DNA of 64,000 nt from Lathyrus oleraceus (taxonomy: Eukaryota; Streptophyta; Magnoliopsida; Fabales; Fabaceae), in assembly GCF_024323335.1 (NCBI RefSeq), contig NC_066584.1, positions 418,539,819 to 418,603,818 of the forward strand. The letters run 5' to 3'. The notes under the pieces were generated by a model that saw only the letters and a program-made list of their open reading frames with translations, was not told the DNA's origin and made no database searches. Below are positions 50,101 to 63,071 of the stretch, piece after piece. Position 1 is the stretch's first letter, and every line of letters begins with the position of its first letter. Both the position numbers and the translations under genes were made by a program.

Positions 50101-51986
50101 CAGCCAAACAAACACACACGCAAGCTCCACATGGCAAACAGTCAGCTAACACGCAAGCAAAACCCTAGCATTTACAGAGACGCCGGAGCTAAGCTCCGGT
50201 CGTCTTCTCCGGCCAACTGCACGGCGGCTCAGGCACAAAAATTTCCAGATATCACAAAGGCATACATCATTCGAACCGTTATTCAACATAGAATCCAAAT
50301 ATCATAATGAATCTTCCTAATTCCTCCTAAATTTTCCAGATCGAATGAAAACATTTATGAAATCAAAACTTTCAGTCAACTTATCATGCTCAATACTCAA
50401 CCATTTTCAAATCTAATCATACCTACAAACTCTACTAATCAAGATCTACACATTTATGATCTTAAAACAGCAAAAAGAGATGATGAATTTGAAGTCACCT
50501 TGAAGTGGAAGCTGCTGAATTCGTGTTCTCAAGTGCTCAAAAGCTCCAGATCTACTCCACTACACTTGCCTTGAAGCTTTATGCAAACAGGATCACCTGA
50601 AACCACTTGAATCCTCTTTAATTTTCGAATTCCATCAACATGATATTGCTCTTGATCTGCATGAAGTCTTGGTGAATTACTCCAAGTAATGGACGAATCT
50701 TGCTCAATGAAGCTTCAGGAACAAGAATATGCAAAGAGATTTGAGAATTGTGTGAAGAAAATCCAAATTCGAAGTGAGAGAAAATGGAGGGAGTTTTCAA
50801 TTTTCAGATCTGAAATGCTTGTTTTCTGCAGTTATGATTAAGGTTTGGCTTATATACTCCATGCTAATCACAATGATAATCACATTAGCCTTTGTTTAAT
50901 CATGATTAAGGAGTATTGGAGTAAGTTGCAAAAATGAAAAATGAGCTAGCGTGGCCAAAACACACGTGTACAGTCCCATGTTAAGCTTGGAATTCACTCA
51001 AAATCATCCAATGGTCATCATGGAATTGTTGTTTTGCTTGTATCATAAGCCAAATTGGAATTGTGGAAATTCACTTCAAAATGAACACATGAGAAATGAT
51101 GAGCATACACACTTTTCCCATGCATGGCAAAGGCTATTTTGAGATGTCTTGATCAAGAGAAACATTTTGCAAAAAGAATGGACCAATTTGGAGCATTGTA
51201 TCAAAAGTTAGGCCATTTTGAATTTCCATGCACACCTGTGATCAAATGACCATAACTTCTCAACCATTCATCATATGGACATGAATTAGGACTTTTTGGA
51301 AAGGGGAGACAAAGATCTACAACTTTCATGTTCACCAAAAATCCATTTTAAACTTCTTTGATATTGACAAGTCAAGTTGAATGTGGACTAAAAACTTGCC
51401 AAATTTAGAAACTTTGAACTACAGGTCATTTTCCATTTTTAGTAACTTTTGCCATGACCTTTGAATCTTCAAGATGGATGATTAGAATGATGTATGGAAC
51501 TCATTTGAACATGATTGAGGTGTCTCATTTCATTTCCCCACCTCATAGCCCTCAGTTGACTGCACAGTTGACTTTTGGTCCTCAGATGACCTTGAAATGT
51601 ATTGATGAACTTGGGCCTTTACCACTTTATGAAATGGCTTCAAAATGAAACCCTAGCTCATGTAAGCTCATTGTAATGATCATGTGATCCTCATATCAAG
51701 AAAATACCTCATCTCTTGCACAAAGAATCTGCTTGAAGCTCTTGACCTGGTGATTGCTTAAGCTACAACAAAAAATGTTAGTGATAATATTTTTGTGCTT
51801 TTGGTTAGTAAACAAAATGAGAAAAGCAATGATATACAATTCAAGCATGCTTGGTGATCTTAAACCACTCACAAGGAGGTCCCACCCAAAGGGGAAGGGA
51901 GCCAAGATGCTCAATGATCCTTGAGGCTATGCAATGCAATGCTATGATGCCATGAGGGATCTTAGGGACAAAATTGGGGTCTTACA
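47198..51986 (-). repeat. 3' LTR of the Ogre element, about 4.8 kb
   Basis: On the minus strand it starts TGTAAGACCCCAATTTTG at 51986, right after the polypurine stretch TTAAATAGGGGCATC. It ends near 47198 (plus strand TGTAGCGGTG; 47194 is an alternative), where SIRE-like integrase sequence resumes. It shares GAGTCGCCACC and the neighbouring text with the solo LTRs at 12046 and 34325. No coding sequence is recognised in it. Confidence 0.8.
50850..50857 (-). promoter_or_regulatory. TATA box in the Ogre LTR
   Basis: Minus-strand GGAGTATATAAGCC, followed after about 30 bp by a leader-like sequence rich in TCTC and CTTC. This divides the LTR into U3 (about 51986-50830) and R-U5 (to 47198). Confidence 0.6.
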
Positions 51987-52353
51987 GATGCCCCTATTTA
52001 AGGTCATTCTAGCCGGAGATGCGAAGGTTAAAATCTTCGTCTCGACGAGGTAGAATGGGCTTAAGTAATAACAAAGAGATGAATTTTGGTCCCTAAGAGA
52101 CCTCATAATGCAAATGTATGTATGCAAAACAAACAAACTCTGTGGGGATATGTGTCCACAAAGAAGAAAAGACATCGGGAGAGATTGACAATCCATAGGA
52201 GTAATACACTCACTAGGGATAGAGACTCTACCGGGGACTCTCATGGGGATAGAAAAGGAGATAAATTGCATGAGCAGGTCACGACTTGAAGCTGGGGAAA
52301 AAGTTTCCAAAGGGAATAAATCCATTGGAAGAACTCGAGCTGACTCAAAGATA

Positions 52354-52540
52354 CATGTATTGGGGAATATGCCAACACAGCAAAACTATCCGCAAGGGAT
52401 ACTTCGGATAAAAATCCGGACTCAGGCTGGGGAAAGACTTGAACAAAACCTCCCTGCCGGGGAAAATGCATGTATTGGGGAATATGCCAACACAGCAAAA
52501 CTATCCGCAATGGATACTTCGGATAAAAATCCGGACAAAA
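52354..52540. repeat. 115-bp direct repeat in the Ogre 3'UTR
   Basis: The phrase CATGTATTGGGGAATATGCC starts at 52354 and again at 52469 (period 115 bp). Similarity continues through CTTCGGATAAAAATCCGGAC. Confidence 0.9.
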
Positions 52541-52956
52541 CAATCCACTAAGGGACTTCACTGGGGATGTCTAAAAAAGACTCTTCTGGGGGAGCAGCGG
52601 GATGAGGTGTTACCGGTTACTGGGTAACAAGCTCAATGAGACATGTGATCTGATCACCGGTATAAAGGTGAGAGAACAACAAGCTCGGGAAGAATGAATA
52701 TCTAATACCGGTATAAGGGTGAGAGATATCAATCAACCAAATCATCTAAGGAAGACCTAAAAAAGGTATATCTCGACTCAGGAAAATCTGACTCCACAGG
52801 GGACCAAGGTCATAATAGGGAGCAGAAGGAAGGAACACCAGGGATACCAGTTACTGGGCATATAATAGGTGACCAACCAAAGCATGAATTGGGGAAAAAT
52901 TCCAAAACACTCATCATCCAAAAAGAGGGAAGAACGCAAACTCGATTATAGGATGG

Positions 52957-53770
52957 ACATTCGATTCCACAAAGGGAATACGAATCTTACTCGAATGGGG
53001 AAGGACAAAAGGCTTCAACCAAAGAGTGCATGAGATATATTATCTATTACCGTCAGAACGTAAATAATATACTCGCATGGAAGATTATCCACAACCGGTT
53101 ACTGGGTTAATAAAGGATAAATCGACCGAAAGAGAAAGGCATCGGGATACCAAAACTAGGTCTATAATGATGACCGATCAAGGGGAGCAACAAACATCAC
53201 CGGCAAACAGTAAATGCAAGAGGACCCGTTGGGGATAAAATTGCTTAATCAGAGCAATTACCCGAAATAAGGAGGGAATATCAATACCGAATATTGGATA
53301 ATGATAACCGTCAAAAAGGGGATTACATCTACCGGATACTGGGTAGAAAACCACGGAAGTGAACATTCGATTCCAAAACAGGGATACGAATCTTACTCAA
53401 CTGGGGAAGAACAAAAGCTTCGACCAAAGAGTGCATGAGATATATTATCTATTACCGTCAGAACGTAGATAATATACTCGCATGGAAGATTATCCACAAC
53501 TGGTTACTGGGTTAATGAAGGATAAATCGACCGAAAGAGAAAAGGCATCGGGATACCAAAACTAGGTATATAATGATGACCAATTCAGGAGAGAAACAAT
53601 CGTTACCAACAACAACAGGGTAGACGAAAGATGACTCGCTGGGGATAAATTGCGGGTGCAAGGCAATTATCCAGGGAAAAAGAGGGAATATCAACATCGA
53701 CTACTGGATGAAGATAACCATCAAGGAGGGATTACATCTACCGAATACTGGGTAGAAAACCACGGAAGAG
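52957..53770. repeat. 406-bp tandem duplication in the Ogre 3'UTR
   Basis: Two adjacent units begin with ACATTCGATTCC at 52957 and 53363, a period of 406 bp. Shared internal landmarks include GAGTGCATGAGATATATTAT, CTCGCATGGAAGATTATCC and GGATTACATCTACCG. The copies differ at scattered positions and small indels. Confidence 0.9.
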
Positions 53771-53830
53771 TAACCGTCATCAACTAGGATGAACCACAAT
53801 GGTTAACTCTGCGAGGGGAGGAAAATAGGG

Positions 53831-53950
53831 TTTACAACTACCAGTATAAGGGTAGAAAACCACAAACTCCGCTAGGGGAAGGAAATAGGATTTACAACTA
53901 CCGGTATAAGGGTACAAAACCACAAACTCCGTTGAGGATAAGGTGAATAA
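53831..53950. repeat. 60-bp tandem repeat in the Ogre 3'UTR
   Basis: TTTACAACTACC starts at 53831 and 53891, with two near-identical 60-bp units ending ACCACAAACTCCG. Confidence 0.9.
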
Positions 53951-54770
53951 TCATTGGTTACTGAGTAATTATTCATTTACCACAGGGAAACACCAGAAAC
54001 AGTCACAAGAGGCCAATTTAGGATCAAACCAAAAAGGCAAACTGAATCAAGACTCGTCCTAATGAGGATATAACTCAATAGGGAAACACATCCCAATATA
54101 TGTGTTGAGAGGAAGCGAAAACAACCTTCGCCCACGAGGATATAACTCAGTGGGGAAATGCGGAAGGAAAGATAAACACTTTTTGCTTAAGGGGCTGACT
54201 CTATATGGATAGATCAGACACACACATCTGCTTGGGGAAATATATATCACCAAATAGCAGGAGACAACAAACAACAATATATGGCAAAGAATGCAACATG
54301 AATATCTGAATGTTATAATTATGCATGTATATGCGTGATTTATGTATGATGAATGCTGACAAACAGACATATCTAACACACACAGGTCCAGGAATCAACC
54401 ACCCGGTACTACATCTCAAGAGAGAAAGCCAGGATCACCGGAGAATATCCAATCTGTCGGGGATCAGAGACAACAAAATCTCTGCAGGGATGAATCATCA
54501 GCCTCAGCTGGGGAAAAACATCATTGCACAGGCAGAAACTGCCACAAAAGCAACTCTACTGGGAAATCCATCTGAGGGAGATAAGGGGAATCTGGTGACC
54601 CAACACCAAGTACCAAACTTACTAAGGAGATCACACCTGCTGAGGAGAAAAGAACGCTCTTCCGCTGAAGGGGAGAGTGGTAAACCTCATCACACGCATA
54701 CCACCAACCCTACTGGGGATTTGAGATATCAGGAAACAGCAATATCTCTGCAGGGGATAACATCATCACA

Positions 54771-54959
54771 GATAAGATCCAACACACCAACAACTCCGTT
54801 GGGGATCTATCTGAGGAAAATAACATCATCATAGATAAGATCCAACACACCAACAACTCCGTTGGGGATCCATCTGAAGAAAATAACATCATCATAGATA
54901 AGATCCAACACACCAACAACTCCGATGGGGATCTATCTGAGGAAATGAAGGAATTCTAG
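54771..54959. repeat. 63-bp tandem repeat, three copies
   Basis: GATAAGATCCAACACACCAA starts at 54771, 54834 and 54897, exactly 63 bp apart. The three units differ by only a few bases, so this amplification is recent. An upstream block at about 54655-54770 has related phrases. Confidence 0.95.
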
Positions 54960-55762
54960 GGATCAACCACCAAATACCGAACCTTCCAAAGAGGACACTT
55001 CTGCTGAGGAGGGAAAACCACTGCTCTGCTGAAGGGAGAGAGGTGAATAACCTCAACAAGCACTCTGCTCGGTGGGATAAACCACAACAATATTCTGGGA
55101 GAAGAGGATACAGTCATGCCAGGGATATGAACAAATGTCTTACCCTGTTGGAAGTCATGTCACCCTTGGGAGAGCACTGAGGATCCCTTAAGTATCCTTT
55201 CATCATTGTGAATGTTCACTTTGTTTAAAAACAATTTGTGAAAATTTTGTTTGTTTATTTAAAACAATGATATTTTCTCAATTAAAACATGCAAAACATT
55301 TGTTTAATAGAAACAAATAAGAGTGTGAATAATTGGATAAAGGCTCAAATTTATTTGATGGAATGGTAGCCTGCAAATGGCAAGACTCTATAGATCTTTA
55401 CAAGTTTGAAATTGGTGATATATATTGGAAAAGGGCTACATTGAACATAATGACCATTTCTCCACCAATTCCGAGTTCAATGTATTCGAAGCTTTGGTTG
55501 ACGACGAATGAACAAGAATCTCTGATAGATGACCGTTGTAGAACACAGTCTTGTCAGGATGCAGTTACTTGCCAAATCCCTAATTTTTGCCTAGATTGCC
55601 CCAGGATGAGGTACTCAATCTAGCGGGATGCATATATTCATTTTTTATGTCTCTAACTTTTGCCTGGATCGCCCTTTCGGGTTTTCAATCCACCGAGACG
55701 CTCATTTTTGCCTAAGCCGCCCTTTCGGGTTTTCAACTTAGCGAGCTATTCTGTTTTTATTT

Positions 55763-58700
55763 TTAGGCGAAGTATTTCTTGACTGCATCTGAATTTACAG
55801 GACGAGTGAAATCCTCCCCATCCATAGTTGTAAGTATCAAAGCACCGCCTGAAAAGGCTCTCTTAACAACATATGGACCTTCATAGTTTGGAGTCCACTT
55901 GCCCCTGGAATCGGGCACGAAAGACAAGACTTTCTTGAGCACGAGGTCACCTTCTCGGAACACACGAGGCTTGACCTTCTTATCAAAAGCTTTCTTCATT
56001 CTCTGCTGATACAACTGACCATGACACATGGCAATCAATCTCTTCTCTTCAATTAAATTCAGCTGGTCATAGTGACTCTGAATCCATTCAGCATCAGTCA
56101 ACTTGGCCTCCATCAAGACTCTCATTGATGGGATCTCCACCTCTACTGGGAGTACGGCCTCCATGCCATAAACAAGAGAGAAAGGGGTTGCCCCTGTTGA
56201 AGTGCGGACATATGTACAATATTCATGCAAAGCAAATGGCAGCATCTCATGCCAATCCTTGTACGTAACAACCATCTTTTGGATAATCTTCTTGATATTC
56301 TTATTAGCAGCTTGGGTCTGTAAGGAGAAGAATTATGGTGTGCAATCTTGAACTCACTACACAACTCTTTCATCATCTTGTTATTCAGATTAGATCCATT
56401 ATCAGTAATGATCTTATTTGGCACACCATATCGGCATATGAGTTGATTCTTGATAAACTTCACAACCACCTGCCTGGTCACACTTGCATATGACGCTGCT
56501 TCAACCCACTTAGTGAAGTAATCAATTGCTACGAGAATAAACATGTGTCCATTAGACGCTTTCGGCTCAATCATGCCAATCATGTCAATTCCCCACATGG
56601 AGAAAGGCCATGGTGATGAAATCACATTCAGAAGTGTCGGAGGAATATGAATCTTATCCGCATAAATCTGACACTTAAGGCATTTCTTCACATATTTGCA
56701 GCAGTCAGACTCCATTGTCAGCCAATAGTAGCCTGCTCTCAACATCTTTCTAGCCATGGCATGTCCATTGGAATGGGTACCAAATGAACCCTCATGGACC
56801 TCAGTCATCAACAGGTCTGCTTCGTGTCTATCCACGCATCTGAGCATAACCATGTCAAAATTTCTCTTATAAAGCACTTCACCATTGAGGTAGAAACTGC
56901 CTAACAATCTTCTCAAAGTCTTCCTATCTTTCACAGATGCCCCAGGTGGGTAAACCTGGTTCTGAAGGAAACACTTGATGTCATAATACCATGGTTTATC
57001 ATCTTTCACCTCTTCAACTGCAAATACATGAGTTGGTCTATCCAAGCGCATCACGGTGATATTGGGAACTTCATTCCAATACTTAACCACAATCATCGAA
57101 GCAAGCGTAGCAAGAGCATCTGCCATTCGATTATCATCTCGAGGAATATGATGGAAGTCAACCTCAGTAAAGAACGTTGAAATCCTCCTCGCATAATCCC
57201 TATATGGAATAAGACTAGGCTGATTCGTCTCCCATTCACCCTTAATCTGATTGACAACGAGGGCCGAATCACCATAAACATCAAGATGCTTGATCCTTAG
57301 ATCAATGCATTCTTCCAATCCCATAATACAGGCCTCATACTCAGCCATATTATTCGTGCATTTGAAAGTTAGCCTTGCTGTAAAAGGAATATGTGTGCCC
57401 TGAGGAGTAATGGTTACTGCCCCAATACCATTTCCGTACTGATTTACAGCGCCATCAAATACCATACTCTATCTGGAACCAGGCTCTGGCCCTTCATCGA
57501 GTGTAGGCTCATCACAATCTTTCATTTTCAAATACAGAATCTCCTCATCTGGGAAGTCATACTGAACTGACTGATGATCCTCAATCGGCTGATGTGCCAA
57601 GTGGTCAGCCAAAATACTACCTTTAATAGCTTTCTGAGCTCGATACTCAATATCATACTCAGATAACAACATCTGCCAACGGGAAATCCTCCCGGTTAAA
57701 GCAGGCTTCTCAAATATGTACTTGATTGGATCCATTCTGGATATCAACCAAGTCGTATGATTTATCTTATACTGGCGTAAACGCTTAGCGGCCCAAGCCA
57801 AAGCACATCATGTCTTTTCAAGCATTGAGTATCGAGACTCACAATCAGTGAACTTCTTACTCAGGTAGTAGATGGCATACTCTTTCTTTCCTGATTCGTC
57901 TTGCTGACCAAGGACACAATCCATCGAGTCTTCAAGAACTGTCAGATACATGATCAAAGGTCTTCCTTCTACAGGCGGAGACAGGATTGGAGGTTCAGAC
58001 AGATACCCTTTGATACTATCGAAAGCTTTCTGGCAATCCTCAGTCCAATCATGAGACTGATCTTTCCGGAGGAGCTTGAATATCGGCGCACATGTGGCGG
58101 TCATGTGGGATATGAATCTGGAAATATAATTCAAGCGGCCAAGAAAACCTCGGACTTGCTTCTCAGTTTTGGGCGCAGGCATCTCTTGTATTGCTTTGAC
58201 CTTTGCAAGATCAACCTCAATACCTCTTTCACTGACGATAAAGCCCAATAACTTGCCAGAACGGACTCCAAATGTACACTTGTTGGGATTCAGACGAAGC
58301 TTGAACTTCCTCAAACGCTGAAAAAGCTTCACCAAGTGCTCTACATGTTCCACTTCCGTTCTTGACTTAGCAATCATGTCATCAACATATACCTCAATCT
58401 CCTTGTGCATCATATCATGGAATAAGGTAGTCATAGCTCGTTGATACGTGGCTCTGGCGTTCTTCAAACCGAAGGGCATCACTCGATAATAGAATGTTCC
58501 CCAAGGTGTGAGTGATGAATGTTGTCTTCTCCATATCCTCGGGTGCCATCTTAATCTGGTTATATCCGGAAAATCCGTCCATAAACGAGAAGACATTGAA
58601 TTTAGCTGTATTGTCTACCAACATATCAATATGTGGTAGAGGGAAATCATCTTTCGGACTAGCCTTATTCAAATCTCTATAATCCACATACATTCGGACT

Positions 58701-59210
58701 TTTCCGTCTTTCTTAGGCACAGGCACAATATTGGCCACCCATTGAGGATATGTAGAAGTCACCAGAAACCCCGCATCAATTTGCTTCTGAACTTCCTCTT
58801 TGATCTTCACTGCCATATCAGGATGAGTTCTTCTGAGCTTCTGCTTCACATGCACGCACTCAGGCTTCAAGGGCAGGAAATGTTGCACAATATCTGTATC
58901 TAGACCTGGCATGTCTTCATACGACCAAGCGAAGATATCAACATATTCTCGTAGCATTTGAATCAACCCCTTCTTAACAGATTCTTCCAGGAGTGCCCCA
59001 ATCTTCACTTCTCGAACACAATCCTCAGACCCCAAGTTGACTGTTTCCAGATTCTCAAGATGCGGTTGAATGATCTTCTTTTCATGCTCAAGTAGACGGG
59101 TAATCTCATCAGGAACCTCTTCAATATCATCTTCCTCTGCCTCAAATACAGGGAACTCAAAATTGGGAGATGGCGTTGGATTATTATGTTCAATGGGTTT
59201 AGAAATCAAC
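55763..59210 (-). pseudogene. Ogre RT - RNase H - aRNH - integrase ORF, damaged
   Basis: Minus-strand exon 2 of the Ogre polyprotein. Reverse transcriptase has KKDGKVRMYVDYRDLNKASP and MDGFSGYNQIKM, then VMPFGLKNA and YVDDMIAKS. RNase H follows, then a second, archaeal-type RNase H (VFDGAVNQYGNGIGAV, NNMAEYEACIMGLE). Integrase has an HHCC-type region (CCKYVKKCLKCQ) and core residues in WGIDMIG and ITDNGSN; its C-terminal part ends SDAVKKYFA at 55763. Lesions: a small insertion shifts the frame near 58510, a TGA lies at about 57805 and a TAG at about 57468, and a frame change near 56310 coincides with apparent loss of the catalytic Glu region. It would have made and integrated element cDNA; no functional enzyme is expected. 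Confidence 0.9.
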
Positions 59211-59474
59211 CTGCATAATGATTTTGGATATGAAAAGCTTTTAGAAATCAAACAAGGCAAATCATTATGCAGATGAAAAGATTGATTTTATTCTTTCTTA
59301 GGGTTTTTTGTGATCACCAATTTCATGCAAAAAGAAAAAATGGAAAATAATTGGAAAAACAAGCATTTAACATGAATTTATTGAATGAAAATATCATTGT
59401 ATTTATGTTGCCAACAATGTCATCACTTCTCCTTTTGGCATGGGAGAAGGGTTTTCAAACAAAGTGATTATTAC
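59211..59474 (-). other. Ogre pro/RT intron, 264 bp
   Basis: On the minus strand the protease ORF reaches ...HKS and meets donor AAA/GTAATAA (intron begins at 59474). The acceptor is ATTATGCAG/GTTGATTT (intron ends at 59211). Removing it joins the two ORFs in one frame, whereas the unspliced RNA stops at once after the protease. This matches the known Ogre splicing arrangement. Confidence 0.85.
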
Positions 59475-62400
59475 TTTGACTTGTGGACAACTGTAGGAAT
59501 ATCCACGGCGACCCAATTGTTGCAGACCCCTCCCGGGATGACGAAATTGTCAGAATCCTCTGCATCCTCTTCCAAGACAGCAGCAACTTCTTCCTCCTGA
59601 CCAGTGTGGATGAAACCTCCGCTCTTGAACAACCCTTTCTCATTGAAGACCCCAGAAGAAAAGCCTATGCCAGCCCGAGACTTATTGTCTTCCAGCTCAA
59701 TCATTTTTCCTAGACCAGCAGTTGCACCACACTCAATGGCCAATTTCGCATCTCTATAGGAAGCAAATGAAGGAGTTCTCTTCTCAACAGGCTCAGCTAT
59801 AGATAAAGCTTGGAAAGGAGTTCCAACTTCATCCTCGACATCTATGTATGAGAAGGAAGACAAGTGGCTAACCAGGAGAGCCTTTTCTCCCCTTACCACT
59901 ACCAGTTTCTTATTTTTCACAAATTTCAGCTTCTGGTGTAGGGTGGATGTCACGACACCAGCCTCGTGAATCCATGGTCTGCCTAGGAGACAACTATACG
60001 ATGGGTTAATGTTCATAACCTGGAAGGTAATTTGGAAATCACTTGGTTCAATCTTGATAGGGAGATCAACTTCCCCAATCACAATCTTACGCGACCCATC
60101 AAAAGATTTCACAACAACTCCACTCTGCCTCATGGGAGGCCCTTGACAAGACAGTCCGGAAAGAGTGGATTTTGGCAATACATTCAGGGATAACCCAGTG
60201 TTCACCATCACATTGGACATGGCGTCGTCTTTACAATTCATGGATATGTGTAAAGTCAAGTTGTGGTCTCTTCCCTCCTCAAGGAGATCAGAGTCACAGA
60301 AACTCAAATTGTTACAAGCAGTAATGTTTGCAACAATGCTATCAAACTGTTCTATAGTGACATCATGATCTACATATGCCACATCCAAAACTTTCTGCAG
60401 AGCCTCTCTATGTGGTTCTGAATTCAGAAGTAATAATAACACGGATATCTTGGATGACGTTTGTAGAAGCTGGTCTACAACGTTGTACTCACTCTTCTTG
60501 ATGAGCTTCAGCATCTCATCACAGTCTTCATTCACATTGCCGCTAGGGCCAATAGAAGTAGGAGTTTTCAGTACAGAGGAGGGCTTAACAACAGGTGCCG
60601 GATTTGGGGTGCTCACAGCATTCCCAATTGGGCGCTCAACAAAATCATCTTTAGCTTGAGGCTTTGGTGGTGCAGAAAACACGCGACCGCTGCGGGTCAA
60701 ACCACTTACATCAGCAATGTTCACAACATAGGAGGATGGCAAAGTCGCCTCTTTCCCATCTTCTACGGCAACAACATTGTAACGGAAGGGAATTGCCTTT
60801 TCGGATGAATACGACACTGGACCGGCAGGCTTAATGATCAGGGAAGGAGAAACCTTCTGCTTGCTACCGTCGTACTTGATAGTAACATGTTCAGGTATCC
60901 GAAATACTGGGGAAATCACGTTGACCTCTGGCTCATCTTCGTCAACATTCCTATTCTGAAGGATCTCGATAACTCCTTCGTCCAGCATTTCCTGAAGATC
61001 TTTGCGCACCTGGCGACAACCCAATCGGTTAACAGGGCAGATTCAGCATCTATCATGGTCGTGCTCATAGTGACTGTAATCACACAACAAACGATGCAAC
61101 TCGACCAGAGATTGTCGAATATGACTGACATATTTGACCTTGTACTTGCCAGGGCAGCCCTGGACCATGTTGACAGATTTCCCATGCTCGGGCAATGGGT
61201 TCTTCTTAACATTAGGACCTAAGTCCTCAAAGCACAAAATGCCACACCTCACAAGGTCCTGAACCTTGGTCTTCAACGGAAAACAATTCTCCACGTCGTG
61301 GCCGGGAGCACCAGAGTGATAAACACAATGTAAATCAGGCTTATACCACCACTGAGGGTTAGAAGGTACAACTGGTGGGTCTCTCAGAGTAATCAGTTTC
61401 CTCTCTATCAAAGAGGGATACAGTTCTGCGTATGTCATCGGAATCGGATCGAAAGTGATCTTCTTCCTCTCGTAACTCGTGCTGGTTTGATTACTGTTGC
61501 GAGGCTGATAGGCCTGCTGCTACGGACGATGCTGTTGTTGCTGATACTGCTGAGATGATTGTTGATTGTTGTTATGCTGCTGATGCTGTTGATTATCTCT
61601 GAAAACAGGTGCTATATGAGCCACCTGGTGATGATTACTGGCGGGACGCGCAGTCTTCCTCCTCACAGAGGGTTTTCTAGATTTCACATGGGAGGTCACA
61701 TCATGTGCCTCTCCATCTTTCTTCTTTGCAAACGCTCCATAACGTTTGGAAGAAGAGCCTTCTTCCTTGGTTAGACGTCATTCTCTAACCCCTTCTTCTA
61801 TACGCATCCCCATATTCACCATCTCGGTGAAGTCAGAAGGAGCGCTAGCAATCATCCGCTCATAATAGAATGAACTCAAGGTCTTCAGAAAGATCTTGGT
61901 CATTTCCTTCTCTTCTAGCGGAGGCACGATCTGTGCTGCTAACTCTCGCCACCTCTGGGCATACTCTTTGAACGTTTCTTTGTCATTCTGGGACATGGCC
62001 CTCAGTTGATCTCTATCGGGAGCCATATCCATATTATACTTGTACTGCTTGACGAAGGCCTCGCCAAGGTCATTGAAGGATCGTATGTTCGCACTGTCCA
62101 TACCCATATACCATCTCAGGGCAGCACCAGACAAACTGTCCTGAAAGTAGTGGATGAGCAACTGGTCATTATCAGTCTGAGTTGACATCTTCCTAGCGTA
62201 CATGACCAGGTGGCTGAGAGGACAAGTGTTCCCCTTGTATTTTTCAAAGTCAGGGACCTTGAATTTCACAGGAATTTTCACGTTGGGAACCAAGCATAAT
62301 TCGGCAGCAGACTTGCCAAACAGATCCTTTCCTCTAAAAGTCTTCAATTCCTTGCGCAGCTCAAGAAATTGATCATTCATAGTGTCCATCTTCTCATGAA

Positions 62401-62839
62401 CATCTGGGCCCTCAGACGGCTCAGAATGATAAATGGTGTCGTCTATCCTAGGCACGGTATGCACGACAGGAGGAGGAACAGCAAGGACCGGGCTAGATGC
62501 CGGCATAGAAGCAAAAGTTGGAGCAGGGCCCTCAGGCATGAAATTGGGAGGCATCCCCCACGGAAACCCGACTGGCATAGCTGTTGGAACAAAATATGCA
62601 CTGGCTGCAGGCACAGTTGAGGAAACAATCTCAGAAATGACTGTCCTCTGGGGAGGAGTTGAAGGTGTTGGAGAAGACAGGCTCTGGGCAGCCAGGAATG
62701 ATTCCATCAAAGCACTCAGTCTGGCGACTTCTTCCTTGAGTTCACGGTTCTCTTGCTCGAGATGATCCATCAGTCTGAAAGAGTTGGCTCTAGTGTAGTA
62801 TCGGTGAGTCAGCTTGTCTTCAAAATAAATGAAGAGCAC
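59475..62839 (-). pseudogene. Ogre gag-protease ORF, damaged
   Basis: The likely start is the Met of MDHLEQENRELKEEVARL at 62770, a coiled-coil-like N-terminus; the frame is open back to 62839. A proline-rich linker and then the gag core follow (VPDFEKYKGNTCPLSHLVMY, YFQDSLSGAALRWY, FVKQYKYN). After the gag core comes a Gln/His-rich stretch (about 61510-61590) and a zinc-knuckle-like CVYHSGAPGHDVENC. The aspartic protease region (about 59950-60270) reads MVNTGLSLNVLPKS, with Asn where the catalytic Asp of D-T/S-G is expected. Nonsense codons lie at 61778-61780 (TGA), about 61520 (TAG) and about 61040 (TGA). The last codons run into the intron donor. Confidence 0.88.
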
Positions 62840-63071
62840 AGAGTTAGACCACAGGACCAGAAGTCGGGAACAAAACCTGCTTATGCATATGATGCATGCA
62901 ATGCTTGTGCATATGATTTGTTTTTATTTCAAAGGAACTCTAGGGTTTTATTTGCAAATTTTGGAAATATTAAACATTTGTCGCATATGGAAATATCTCA
63001 TCATATATCATCAGGGAAAAGAAGTACAACATTTGTCAATCGTACACAAGAGAAAAGGAAAAATAATCATC
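62840..63071 (-). other. Spacer between Ogre ORF1 and gag
   Basis: A short AT-rich intercistronic stretch. Ogre ORF1 is expressed separately from gag-pro, but nothing here reveals how. Confidence 0.5.

Larger units (their letters stand above)
51987..55762 (-). other. Ogre 3'UTR with several tandem repeat families
   Basis: A 3.8-kb non-coding region between the integrase stop and the LTR. It is built from related G-rich phrases (plus strand CTGGGGA, ACTCCGTTGGGGAT, TTACTGGGT). It includes four local tandem amplifications listed separately. The 3'UTRs of Ogre elements are known to be hypervariable and a source of satellite repeats. Apparent open frames here are repeat artefacts. Confidence 0.8.

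Noticed and set aside
52241..54919. Several open frames of 60-170 residues on both strands
   Set aside because: They fall in the tandem-repeat 3'UTR of the Ogre element and repeat internally with the DNA period.
54771..54959. Possible CRISPR-like array
   Set aside because: The units are adjacent near-identical 63-bp repeats without unique spacers, and this is plant nuclear DNA.
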